Assembly: GCA_047975295.1 (NCBI GenBank)
Contig: JBKEDH010000070.1
Span: 1-54,885, forward strand
Source of the DNA: JBKEDH01 sp047975295
GTDB taxonomy: Bacteria; Bacteroidota; Bacteroidia; Flavobacteriales; Flavobacteriaceae
Length of the DNA: 54,885 nt
Reading direction: 5' to 3'
Shown: positions 34,947 to 44,434 of the stretch, piece by piece
Position numbering within the stretch: the stretch's first letter is position 1
How the letters are laid out: each line of letters starts with the position of its first letter
Made by a program: the position numbers and the translations under genes
The notes under the pieces: model-generated
The model's database searches: none
What the model was told of the DNA's origin: nothing
What the model saw: only the letters and a program-made list of their open reading frames with translations

Positions 34947-37199
34947 TTAGATTAAGTATTTTTCAATAAAAGGCAACACTTCTAATGCCGTTTCAGCATC
35001 AAAATAAGTTTCGGTATCTTCTATTTTTTCAATATCGATATTTATAATGCCCTGCTTGGCTTTTTCGCCAATACGCCTTCGTTCGGCAAACGGAAACTTT
35101 GAAAATGCCCGCCGTAAAACCGGAATAAGTTCTAAAAATTGTTTTTGCTCGATATGGGTAACCCAATTGTAGATTAAATTCCAAATCTTGTTATCGTAAA
35201 TAAGAATAAGACCACTGCCACGCAAAAATCCTTCTAACCAATAAGCAACATCGAATGCATTCTGATTGGGCGACAAATAAAAGGTCAATAGCTTTGAAAG
35301 TGCTTCTTCTGAAAATATATTTTGATCGAACAATAATCTTATGGTGCAACCTTTAATAACCATATGTACACCATCTTTTTCCATAATGTTTTCTAACGTT
35401 TTCTGCCATGTCACTTTTATGGTATCATCCTGTAACAATTTAAGCGATTTATCCAACTGGCCAATTAACCCAAACATACTGTTTGAATGCTCCTCATCGA
35501 GTCCGTAGCAGGCATTGGCCAAACTAACGGCAATTTTATAGAACAGCCGGTGGCATAAATAATCTATTTGTTGCAAATCGGTATTGCGAACATCGCCATA
35601 ACGGCTTATATGTATTAATTTGGGCAAGCCTAACATAACATCTTGGATATCGCTGGAAATACTGGACTCGTCGCTTATTTTATTAAGCAACCCCCCCATG
35701 GTATTAAAGAGTTCTGCCGGAATTATATTTTCAATTAGACCAATTAGAACACTTATTTGTTTTTCTGAATGAACCATTTCCCTTATATACGCTTCGGCGG
35801 CCATTTCTACCGAATTTCCGTAATGTGCTTTGTCTATAAGTTGAATTTGCATTTCGGGATTCCAGATAAGCTCCCAACTTTCTTTAAATGTTCCTTTGGT
35901 TCTAACCACTTGTTTGGTAATCCAAGTAATGCTTAATATTTCCAATTGATGAAAAAAGATGCTTCGCTTTAAATCTAATGGTTTGCGGAGATCCAAATCC
36001 ATTACTTTTGGCATTGCCGAAAGCTTTAAACGTAGTGTTTTTACAGTATTATCGAAATCCTGTTGCAAAGGTACTTTAGGCAAATCACTTGGAATACTTC
36101 CTATTTTTTCGTTTACGGTTAATTGTTTGTGAATAAGCTGATATAATACGTGTTCTCCATCGCACATAACTGTTTTTATGGCATCGTCCAGATCTTTATA
36201 CGTAACAACGGAATGATTGCGTAATTGTGCCAAGGAAAACGATAATTTATAAGTTTCCAATACGTGTGCGGTCGATACATCAATATGTTCGTTTCTGAAT
36301 TTCTCGGCGGCACGTGTTAGCCATTGCAATTCGCTATTTTCACTATTTTGCCATAAGTGTTCGTACCAGCCGGGGTTGGTTATTCCAGCACCGTAACCCG
36401 AAAACCGTGAGAGCCTACTATTAGTCCACGGAATCCATGATAACGCAACTTTTACTTTACTTTTGGGAAGCGATTTTAAAATCTTATTATCTTCTTTTTC
36501 ATGTGCTTTCAAATCCATTAATGCGGGAGCATGCCAAGCACCACAAACCACCACTATATTTGAGTACATTTCGTTTTGTGCATGCCGTATTAAATAGCGC
36601 ATATAGGCTTCTCTCCATACGTTTTCTTTATCGAGACTTGTAGGAATGTTTTGTTCCCGTAACGATTGCATGGCCAATGTAACAGCCTCGAATTGCTCTT
36701 CCGTACTGGTATTATTCCTATGGGTTTCGAACTGATAATCCCACCAAGCTTCTCCCGACTCGAAACCCGCAATTTGTGCAAGATAATCTAAAGGATCTCG
36801 GTGGTATTCCAAAATATTTGCTTCTTCCAAGGCTTTATCTTGGCTGTCGGTATCTTTTTTATTTCCATTTTCTGCTTTACTTATTGCAAAAGAAATACGG
36901 GCAGGTAAATCTATAGCGCGAACAGGTGTTTTTGTTTGATTGGCATAAGCAATAGCCACCCATTCGGGCGAATATTCGGCAAATGGATAAAAGGTAGATT
37001 GCTTTGCATTATTTTCGTTATACAACATAATCGCTGCAGGTGGCACAAGTTCTTTATGTCCGATAACCGAAATAACCTCGGTAATTTCGGGAGCTCCTTC
37101 AACCAAAACCATATCGGGCTTTAACTGTTGCAAACGCTGCCGAACGTAGGTTGCCGAACCTACACCATGATGCCGTATTCCTAAAATATGAACTGCCAT
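34947..37199 (-). CDS. DUF5682 protein with a TIKI/TraB-like N-terminal domain
   Basis: A 750-residue cytoplasmic protein without signal or membrane helices. The N-terminal 230 residues carry a recognisable active-site set: GIRHHG (7-12), VEGAPE with E34, AIDLPAR (D97, R101), an REAYMRYLIR helix (196-205) and VVCGAWHAP (H223). The same elements in the same order occur in the TIKI/TraB/GumN/EreA superfamily, which includes metalloproteases and esterases. The C-terminal 500 residues are helical. DUF5682 is otherwise uncharacterised, and E. coli YehM appears to be a relative. The gene lies 3 bp after the DUF4132-like gene. The superfamily link is my own pattern judgement. Confidence 0.8.
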   Translation of the reverse strand: MAVHILGIRHHGVGSATYVRQRLQQLKPDMVLVEGAPEITEVISVIGHKELVPPAAIMLYNENNAKQSTFYPFAEYSPEWVAIAYANQTKTPVRAIDLPARISFAISKAENGNKKDTDSQDKALEEANILEYHRDPLDYLAQIAGFESGEAWWDYQFETHRNNTSTEEQFEAVTLAMQSLREQNIPTSLDKENVWREAYMRYLIRHAQNEMYSNIVVVCGAWHAPALMDLKAHEKEDNKILKSLPKSKVKVALSWIPWTNSRLSRFSGYGAGITNPGWYEHLWQNSENSELQWLTRAAEKFRNEHIDVSTAHVLETYKLSFSLAQLRNHSVVTYKDLDDAIKTVMCDGEHVLYQLIHKQLTVNEKIGSIPSDLPKVPLQQDFDNTVKTLRLKLSAMPKVMDLDLRKPLDLKRSIFFHQLEILSITWITKQVVRTKGTFKESWELIWNPEMQIQLIDKAHYGNSVEMAAEAYIREMVHSEKQISVLIGLIENIIPAELFNTMGGLLNKISDESSISSDIQDVMLGLPKLIHISRYGDVRNTDLQQIDYLCHRLFYKIAVSLANACYGLDEEHSNSMFGLIGQLDKSLKLLQDDTIKVTWQKTLENIMEKDGVHMVIKGCTIRLLFDQNIFSEEALSKLLTFYLSPNQNAFDVAYWLEGFLRGSGLILIYDNKIWNLIYNWVTHIEQKQFLELIPVLRRAFSKFPFAERRRIGEKAKQGIINIDIEKIEDTETYFDAETALEVLPFIEKYLI

Positions 37200-37202
37200 A
37201 AG

Positions 37203-40178
37203 TTATGCGTTTATCAATGCTTTTAAATCTGCAACAACTTCCGAATAGAAAACGGAAGGTACATCTTTTATCAATACTTTTTCGTTTTGGTCTTTTGCAT
37301 AAAAACTTACTTCGAATACGGTTGCAGGCGTGGTTCCGCCCAAATAATACGCTGCAGGCCCTTCAATATATGGCATGGCAATAATATTGTTGGTTTTGTT
37401 TATTTTAGAAAACCATAACGAACCACCATCTCCCGACTCTTTATGCCACCCCCGTTTCATTAAAAAACCAGCCACATAATCGGCACCTCGCGGAATATCA
37501 GTATCGTGCAATATTCTTGTGGTACTAAATTCCAGTTCGGTTTCGGTTTTGTGGGTAATTTCGCGGTTTACAATTTCAAATTCGAATTCCAAATCGGAAT
37601 CATAAATTTTTTCTTTCCATTTTTCAAGAAGACCTGTTGTCATGTGCAACGGATGTACAATACCAATTTGCTGTGCATTGTCTAAAATAACCTCATCATC
37701 ATCTACATTGTAAAGTTCTAAATCTTCGTCACAATAAAACACATTGGCCAAATCGCCTTCGGGCGTGTAAACTCCCCACAAAAGACGTTGTACGTAAACC
37801 AGCATTATAGGGTTGCCAAAATAATATTTTTGCCATTCTGCCACACTCCATTTACGCTCGGAAATCAGATAGTTTTCCAACCGTCCGGATTGGTTTTTAA
37901 CCACTTCCCGTATCTCTTTATCTATTGTTTTCAATTCGGTCACTATCGCTTTATCTGTTCCTTTTGGAATAGATTTCCGCAGTTTGTTATCGTCGTTAAA
38001 ATAATGCAGTTTAAATTCGTTGCTTACAAAAGCCCGATAGGTTTCGCCTTCTACCACAAAGGTTTTGTAATTATTTTCGAAACCAAAATCCGGAATAATT
38101 CTATCTGCCAATTGATCTAAACTTATATTTAGTTCGGCAGCAGCGGCATCTAAGGCCTCTATAGCTCCATTTCGTATTTGTGGACGTTTATTGCTAAATT
38201 TTCTTGCAATCATGTCCACAATACGCAATGCTTTGTCTGAGCCTACCATGGCAATGGCTCCTACCATCATGGCGGCCAACCGGTAGCGCTTATTGGTTAC
38301 TGTACCGTTAAATACTGTATTGAGTTTGGCCAATATACTGTCGCCACCAAGTAAACCGGCCAGTACAACATAATATTTTAATTTATTATCGTAATTACTT
38401 TCTTTAAAGACATCGATAAGTTTTGATGCGAATTTGTCTGATTTTGATTTGTCTATTAACTGAATGAGCTGGCGTGCTTCTATATCGGAATTTATGCCTT
38501 TTGCACGTTTGCTCCGATAAAATAAAAACCGGATTTCTGCTTCGGTTAAAGCCTCTCCGTTTTGCCAATATAACTTAGGAAGGTTTGTCTCATCCACCCA
38601 TTTTTCAGTCCATTTCGATAATTTTTTCCTTTGGTCGGCAATGGCTACCATTTCTTTGACTTCCGATAGGGTAAACGGTTTTTTAAACTTAAAATCGGAC
38701 AAGGCATCCAACAGAATATCTCGGGTATCGTCGCTGCGTTCGGTATCGGTAAGCTGCAATAATTGTTTAATGACCTCGGGATTGGTTGATGACTGGAGCA
38801 TCATAGCTCCAAAAATACGCTCATCGACCTTGCCTTCCAACAGTTTTTGGGCTTTAGGTGTTATCGTATCTATGCGTTTTTCTAAAAATTGAGAAGCAAA
38901 AACTCTATACTTTTTGGGTTTGTTATCAATACCAAATTGAATTATTTTATCTAAATCTTTTTCTTCTATGGTATGTTTATTCAATAACTCGAACAAAGCT
39001 TGAAAGAAACTTCGGTAGCTTTTATCTACAATACCCGGATTTTTCTTTAGAGCATTAAAATAAAACGGAATGGCTTCGGTACCGAATTCTTCATCTAAAA
39101 ATTTCAGATATGCTTCTGTTAAAAAATCGCTCTCTTCCGTAAATTGTAAAATACGCTGCTTGGCCTTTGTCTTGTCTTTGTTTATTAAATATTTGGAGTA
39201 GTTGGTCTGGATATTTCCATTCCTATTGGGCAGATGGTTGAAATAATAATACTTTCCGGTTTCTAAATTGATAAATTGGTTGAGGCTGGTTTCTCCTATT
39301 TTTTCAATTTTATCTTGATATTTATTGGGTATTTTCCCATCTAACATCCTGTAAACCAAATATAAGTTCTCGATAGAATCTGTAAATTGTTCTAAAGCTT
39401 TTAAAATATCGGATTCGTATTTTAGAGCATCAAAATCCAACAATAGCCCTACAGTAGATATAAGCAGTTGCCTCTTAGGGTAATAGCTATTGTTTACCTG
39501 CACCATATAGCGTTGTATATCGGTTACGGCATTTGGCGCATGGTTTAACAGGAGTCTTAAAATTGCTGTTTGGTGTCTTTTTGTAGCTCCTGTCTGTATT
39601 AAACTATCAATAATGGAAGCCAGTCCTTTCTCTTTTTTTAACCCCAGAAATGAAGATTTATCCTTTAGGTTTTCCAAAAGGTAGTGTTTAAAAAGTGTTG
39701 GTTTACCATCATTTGTTTCAAACATTTTCCACGACATTTGGAATACTGTTCCTATAATATCCTCATCGGACAGACCTATATTTTTTACATAGTTAATAAA
39801 GCTTAACGAACCATTATACGCAGCAGTTAGTTTCGATACGATAAAGTGCAACGCCAAATAGCGTTTATCGCCCACTACGGTGTTTTGGTTTACCAAATGC
39901 TTAATAAAGGTATCGTTTTCGGTCCATATATTTGCTGCCGAACCATCGCTGTTTCTACCAGTAAGTAATTCTTTAATAAATCGGTCTGCATAATCGAATT
40001 TATAATCTTGGAGCCGTACAAGATACTCTGTATTAAAACCTGCTTCATTACGGGCAACAGATGCCAATTGTCTAATAAGTTCTTGTTGCGCTTCTATATT
40101 GTCGTTTCGGCTCTTTAAAACATAATCCAAATAATTCGATTCTGTTTTGTTTATAAAAGCTAATTTGTTAGCATCCAT
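37203..40178 (-). CDS. DUF4132-like protein, 991 aa
   Basis: A large cytoplasmic protein. About residues 1-720 look like alpha-helical repeats (HEAT/ARM-like character, many short amphipathic helices with repeated leucine and lysine spacing). The remaining 270 residues match the DUF4132 pattern, including ISERKWSVAEWQKYYFGNP, VQRLLWGVYTPEGDLANVF and a HPLHMTTG segment. In E. coli, MolR and YehI contain this domain, with no agreed function. No catalytic motif is visible. It lies 9 bp after the MoxR gene and 3 bp before the DUF5682 gene. It could be a scaffold or substrate-recognition subunit of the system. Confidence 0.75.
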   Translation of the reverse strand: MDANKLAFINKTESNYLDYVLKSRNDNIEAQQELIRQLASVARNEAGFNTEYLVRLQDYKFDYADRFIKELLTGRNSDGSAANIWTENDTFIKHLVNQNTVVGDKRYLALHFIVSKLTAAYNGSLSFINYVKNIGLSDEDIIGTVFQMSWKMFETNDGKPTLFKHYLLENLKDKSSFLGLKKEKGLASIIDSLIQTGATKRHQTAILRLLLNHAPNAVTDIQRYMVQVNNSYYPKRQLLISTVGLLLDFDALKYESDILKALEQFTDSIENLYLVYRMLDGKIPNKYQDKIEKIGETSLNQFINLETGKYYYFNHLPNRNGNIQTNYSKYLINKDKTKAKQRILQFTEESDFLTEAYLKFLDEEFGTEAIPFYFNALKKNPGIVDKSYRSFFQALFELLNKHTIEEKDLDKIIQFGIDNKPKKYRVFASQFLEKRIDTITPKAQKLLEGKVDERIFGAMMLQSSTNPEVIKQLLQLTDTERSDDTRDILLDALSDFKFKKPFTLSEVKEMVAIADQRKKLSKWTEKWVDETNLPKLYWQNGEALTEAEIRFLFYRSKRAKGINSDIEARQLIQLIDKSKSDKFASKLIDVFKESNYDNKLKYYVVLAGLLGGDSILAKLNTVFNGTVTNKRYRLAAMMVGAIAMVGSDKALRIVDMIARKFSNKRPQIRNGAIEALDAAAAELNISLDQLADRIIPDFGFENNYKTFVVEGETYRAFVSNEFKLHYFNDDNKLRKSIPKGTDKAIVTELKTIDKEIREVVKNQSGRLENYLISERKWSVAEWQKYYFGNPIMLVYVQRLLWGVYTPEGDLANVFYCDEDLELYNVDDDEVILDNAQQIGIVHPLHMTTGLLEKWKEKIYDSDLEFEFEIVNREITHKTETELEFSTTRILHDTDIPRGADYVAGFLMKRGWHKESGDGGSLWFSKINKTNNIIAMPYIEGPAAYYLGGTTPATVFEVSFYAKDQNEKVLIKDVPSVFYSEVVADLKALINA

Positions 40179-40187
40179 GCTTTAAGT

Positions 40188-41267
40188 TTATATTGTTATT
40201 TCTTTACAAGACCTGTACAAATCTCGCCAGCCTTCCCGTGGTTTTATAATGGTTTCCAAGTAATCGTTCCACACCTCTTTGTCGTGAACCGGATCTTTTA
40301 CAACGGCACCTACCAAACCCGAAGCAATATCGAAACTGGATAGTTTACCATCGCCAAAATGGGCAGACAGGGCTACACCACTATTTACTACTGCTATGGC
40401 TTCGGCCGTACTCATGGTACTTGTGGGCGATTTTACTTTTTGTTTACCGTCTTCGGTTATGCCTTCCCTTAGTTCTCTAAATATGGTCACTATTCGTTTT
40501 ATTTCCTGTAAAGTTGGGGTTTCGGCCTGTAGTTTAGCATTTTTCATCATTTTTTCAACCCGTGTTTTTACTATGGTTATTTCTTCTTCCGATGTTTTGG
40601 GTGTTGGTAGGACAACCGTATTAAAACGGCGTTTTAATGCCGAAGATAGCTCGTTTACACCTTTATCTTTATTGTTCGCAGTGGCAATTACATTAAAACC
40701 TTCAATGGCCTGAACTTCGGTATTTAGTTCTGGAATAGGCAATAATTTTTCTGATAAAATAGTGATTAAATTGTCCTGTACATCCGATGAAATTCGGGTA
40801 AGTTCCTCTATTCTCGCTATTTTACCATCTTTCATGGCGAACATTAATGGTGTTTCGACCAAAGCGGCCGGACTTGGGCCATCGGTTAATAATTTAGCAT
40901 AATTCCAACCGTAGCGAATGGCTTCTTCTCCAGTTCCCGATGTACCCTGTATCAGTAATCTAGAATTTCCGGTTATGGCTGCTGTTAAATGTTCTGAAAC
41001 CCACGATTTTCCTGTTCCCGGAATACCGTAAAGCAGTAATGCCCTATCGGTTGTTAAAGTAGCCACAGCAATTTCAATTAAGCGTTTATCGCCTACATAT
41101 TTTGGTGAAATTACAGCCCCATTGGGCAATTTACATCCCATAATATAATTGACCACGGCTTTGGGTGATAAATTCCAATTTGTGGGCCGGTTTTCCTTAT
41201 CTGCCTTTTGTAAAAGATCCAATTCTTCTTGAAACTCAATTTCGGCATGCTCTCTTAGTACACTCAT
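40188..41267 (-). CDS. MoxR-type AAA+ ATPase
   Basis: A 359-residue AAA+ protein with Walker A GIPGTGKS (81-88), sensor 1 in NVIATANN (192-199), arginine fingers R213/R214 in LKRRF, and a C-terminal lid region. The Walker B region reads ARIEELTR (151-158): a glutamate replaces the usual aspartate, followed by the catalytic E155. MoxR ATPases work as chaperone-like machines with VWA partners, and one is encoded in this operon. The nearest E. coli relative I recall is YehL. It follows the DUF5691 gene by 10 bp. Oligomeric ring assembly is expected for the family but not evident from the sequence. Confidence 0.92.
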   Translation of the reverse strand: MSVLREHAEIEFQEELDLLQKADKENRPTNWNLSPKAVVNYIMGCKLPNGAVISPKYVGDKRLIEIAVATLTTDRALLLYGIPGTGKSWVSEHLTAAITGNSRLLIQGTSGTGEEAIRYGWNYAKLLTDGPSPAALVETPLMFAMKDGKIARIEELTRISSDVQDNLITILSEKLLPIPELNTEVQAIEGFNVIATANNKDKGVNELSSALKRRFNTVVLPTPKTSEEEITIVKTRVEKMMKNAKLQAETPTLQEIKRIVTIFRELREGITEDGKQKVKSPTSTMSTAEAIAVVNSGVALSAHFGDGKLSSFDIASGLVGAVVKDPVHDKEVWNDYLETIIKPREGWRDLYRSCKEITI

Positions 41268-41277
41268 ATCTGTTTTT

Positions 41278-42885
41278 TTAAGCTTGTTCTATTTGTTGTC
41301 TTATTAATAAACCTTCCGACAAAGGTTGGTATATGTGTTTTTGCCACGAATTATATTTAGTAGTCTGTACCTCTATTTTTCCATTTATACTTACTAAAAC
41401 ATTCAATGCTTTGGTGTTTAAAAATTGAATACAGGGTTTTGCCAAATGATAATCGTAAACGGCATTATTTTTATCGAGATTCTTTTTTATACTTTCTAGA
41501 ACGGCTTCGGAGAAACCTAAACTCCATTGTTCTCTTTTACCAAAAGGACAAGTAGTCAAAATATCACTACTTGCCAACCAATCTTTATTTTGTAATAGAA
41601 CAGATTCCCAGTTTGTAGGGGATAACAATGTTAATAAACGTTTTATCTGATCGTAATTTTTACAATGGGGCAAAATGGAACTAATGGTATTGGTATCTTT
41701 TGTTGAAGTAGCAAGTTCGATTAACGCTTCCAGTAGAATAGGTTCGGGGGTTCCTTTTAGTGTCCTTATAAATTGCTGATTCGTCAATAAAAACGATACT
41801 GTTTTTTTGTAGTCCGTTTGTAATAATTGAATCCAAGCTTTAAAAGGAATAGAAGCCACTAACTTACTAAAGCAATATAGCTGATTGGTTTTAAAATTGG
41901 CCGCTTCGGTTTCGTGGGCATTAATGCCATAGCTTTTCAGCATATTGCTATTGGTAAAAAAATTATCCGGATTTTCGGGAATTTGAAACAGGGGTGCATT
42001 GTGGTCAAATACTTTTGATAACAAACCTCCTTTAGACTTAACTAAATAGGTTTTAAATTGTGCCATAGTATGTTTATGGAGTTCGCTGTTTTCCAAAAGC
42101 AATAAACAACCGGCAACAAGCTCCCGAGATGCCCTATCGGTTTTGGTTTCTTTTTCCTTATATGCAAATGTCTGGTTGTATAATGTTTCTAAAAAAGGTT
42201 TATAACCATTATTTATATGTTGTTTTAACAGTTTTAAAATCCAAAGCTTATCTCGGGCATTTTCATTGTTCCAAGCATTTTCTATTATTGTTAAGGCTTT
42301 CATGGGGTTTGTTTCCAATAATCCTACAATAAAAGATTCTCTTTGGTCTTTTTTGCCAAAGGCCCAAATATCGGTTTCTTCATTTTCGGTAAACCGTAGG
42401 TTTTTAAAATTATCGTCTTGTTCTATAAGCCATTCACCCCTTAATCCAAAAGTAGATTTAGCCTGTTTTTTAAAAGCCAACGAAAATTTGGAAATGGCCT
42501 TAAAATATGGTACACATAAGGCAGGCGTAATAATAGTATTTTCGGTAATGGCTTTAGCTATCCAAATTTGCAGGAGTGTATCTTGAGCCATTATGTTTTC
42601 TACTATAAACAGACGTTGCAAAGCCTGTACCATTGCGTTATTAACATAAGGGTTCTGTTCCTGTATTGGTGTTATGTTTATGGTTTTGTCCAAACGTTTT
42701 GCTATTATACCCCCTTGATTATAAAAATAATACAAAACCAATGTTGTCAAGGCTTTATCGGCCTCATCTTCAATGGTAACTTTATGTAGGGAACGCTGTA
42801 TTGCTTCAGGCAATAATTCGGGATTAACAGTTCGTTTTTCCGTACCCAATAAAGTAATCTCTTTTATGTGTTCTTTTGCTCTCAA
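41278..42885 (-). CDS. DUF5691 protein, helical, 535 aa
   Basis: A 535-residue cytoplasmic protein, mostly alpha-helical, with leucine-rich amphipathic helices typical of repeat scaffolds, and no enzymatic motif. Its start is a TTG at 42885 that overlaps the TGA stop of the SWIM gene (sequence TTGA), a coupling arrangement; the next in-frame ATG is far inside. It resembles proteins labelled DUF5691 found beside SWIM and MoxR genes. No membrane segment or signal peptide is seen. The role is unknown; a binding scaffold is the most one can say. Confidence 0.7.
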   Translation of the reverse strand: MRAKEHIKEITLLGTEKRTVNPELLPEAIQRSLHKVTIEDEADKALTTLVLYYFYNQGGIIAKRLDKTINITPIQEQNPYVNNAMVQALQRLFIVENIMAQDTLLQIWIAKAITENTIITPALCVPYFKAISKFSLAFKKQAKSTFGLRGEWLIEQDDNFKNLRFTENEETDIWAFGKKDQRESFIVGLLETNPMKALTIIENAWNNENARDKLWILKLLKQHINNGYKPFLETLYNQTFAYKEKETKTDRASRELVAGCLLLLENSELHKHTMAQFKTYLVKSKGGLLSKVFDHNAPLFQIPENPDNFFTNSNMLKSYGINAHETEAANFKTNQLYCFSKLVASIPFKAWIQLLQTDYKKTVSFLLTNQQFIRTLKGTPEPILLEALIELATSTKDTNTISSILPHCKNYDQIKRLLTLLSPTNWESVLLQNKDWLASSDILTTCPFGKREQWSLGFSEAVLESIKKNLDKNNAVYDYHLAKPCIQFLNTKALNVLVSINGKIEVQTTKYNSWQKHIYQPLSEGLLIRQQIEQA

Positions 42886-44228
42886 AAACTTATATATTGG
42901 TTATCGTGCAATATCCCTAAAGGGAAAATACCATTTGGCATATCGACAAACGATAGGTTTACTTCTTCATTATTGGTAAGCATTAATAAACTGCTTCTAC
43001 TATCGCCAAAAAAACTTTTATCTATGGTTTTAAAAGCTGTATCTTTATCTACCACGATAAGATTATTGCCTTCTTTTATCACTTTAACTTGTGCGATGAT
43101 ATTTGACCGGTTATTGCTCCACGGATTCAACTTTAATTCTTGGATTTTAAGTTGCCTGTAGCTTTCCCACGAAGGAAGCAATTCGAGTGGTTTTGGTAAT
43201 TTTTGGAAAATTTCCTTTTGTTTTTTTATAAATGCCCGATGTGGCGATGTGGCGGGATAAAACACTAATTCGGCCTCGATAACACTTCCTTTAACAATTG
43301 GAAACTGTATTGACGCATTACTATATTGACTTTCGAAATGAATGATTATGGCATCTCTTTTTGATTCCAGACCAAAAAGCCAAAACCGCTGTATTTTTAA
43401 GTCGTCCTGTTCTTCTTTGGTTTCTCCCAAAACCAGCCATTGATCCTTTTGACTTACCAAATTTTTATCCTGAAGCATATCCTTTTGGTTAAAAGTCCAG
43501 CCCAACAAGCTTTGAATATTCAGTTTTTCATTTTCATCAAGTTCGTTCAATTTTTCTCCCGAACGCACAAGTAAGTATAATTTAGATATAATGGACAAGG
43601 CGTCTTCCTGCCAAGTATTTTGATTTTTATAATTCAGTTCTTTCAAAGCTCTTATCCAGCCTGCCAAACCGGGCATTTTTGCATCGACCATACGTTTTAT
43701 CATGGTTTCGAAATATGCCGGTTTTCGGTTGGGTAACTCCAAAATACCTAACTGAATCAAGTCCTTTAACCATACTTTTAATTCAGCCAATCCGGCGTTA
43801 ACCAACTTCATACGGTCGTCTTGGCGCTTTTCCTTGGCTTCAAAACGTTTTTGTTTTTCATCTTCGGTAAGCTCCCGTTCTTCCTTTTCAGATTTTTGCG
43901 AACGCGCCTCTCTTTTTTCTAACCACTCTAAAACATAATCAGGTTCGGCGGTCTCTGTAAATACAGTAGGTGTATTAACATAAAGTAACAACAGCCCCAA
44001 GGCATGTTTACACGGAAATTGCCGTGACGGACAACTGCATTTGTATGCCAGATTTTTAATATCGACCTGAACGAGATACGGATTTTTACCCGAACCTTTT
44101 ATAGCACCCCAAATAGCACGGTTACTTTTATGTGATTCTACCCAAGAACCCGACGCCAATTTTTGCCCCGCTTTAAAAGCAGCTTCCTTTGGTGCTAGGG
44201 CTTTTATTTGTTCGGTTGTAAAATTCAA
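42882..44228 (-). CDS. SWIM zinc-finger protein, first gene of the six-gene operon
   Basis: A 448-residue protein whose SWIM motif CxCx6CxH is complete (C64, C66, C73, H75, in KCSCPSRQFPCKH), a zinc site used for DNA or protein contacts. A highly charged coiled-coil segment follows (about 108-146), then a mixed helical-beta C-terminal part. The likely start is a TTG at 44228: upstream in-frame codons reach a stop without any ATG. A TACATTTA sequence about 30 bases further upstream on the minus strand is close to a TAnnTTTG promoter. As the leading gene it may provide DNA or target recognition for the system. The E. coli analogue I recall is YehQ. Confidence 0.85.
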   Translation of the reverse strand: MNFTTEQIKALAPKEAAFKAGQKLASGSWVESHKSNRAIWGAIKGSGKNPYLVQVDIKNLAYKCSCPSRQFPCKHALGLLLLYVNTPTVFTETAEPDYVLEWLEKREARSQKSEKEERELTEDEKQKRFEAKEKRQDDRMKLVNAGLAELKVWLKDLIQLGILELPNRKPAYFETMIKRMVDAKMPGLAGWIRALKELNYKNQNTWQEDALSIISKLYLLVRSGEKLNELDENEKLNIQSLLGWTFNQKDMLQDKNLVSQKDQWLVLGETKEEQDDLKIQRFWLFGLESKRDAIIIHFESQYSNASIQFPIVKGSVIEAELVFYPATSPHRAFIKKQKEIFQKLPKPLELLPSWESYRQLKIQELKLNPWSNNRSNIIAQVKVIKEGNNLIVVDKDTAFKTIDKSFFGDSRSSLLMLTNNEEVNLSFVDMPNGIFPLGILHDNQYISF

Positions 44229-44434
44229 AATTTGATTGATATCATTTTTAAGGATTAAGTTCTAAATGTAATTAAAACCTAAGAAATTTCATCTTCTTTT
44301 TACAATAAAATATATTTACCACCATAACTTATTAATTATAAATAACTTACAAAAAAACCAAAGATATTACTATTAAAAAAACGGTTGTTTATTCCTGAAA
44401 ATTTACCGAAATTGGGCGTAAAATTCATTTCAAT

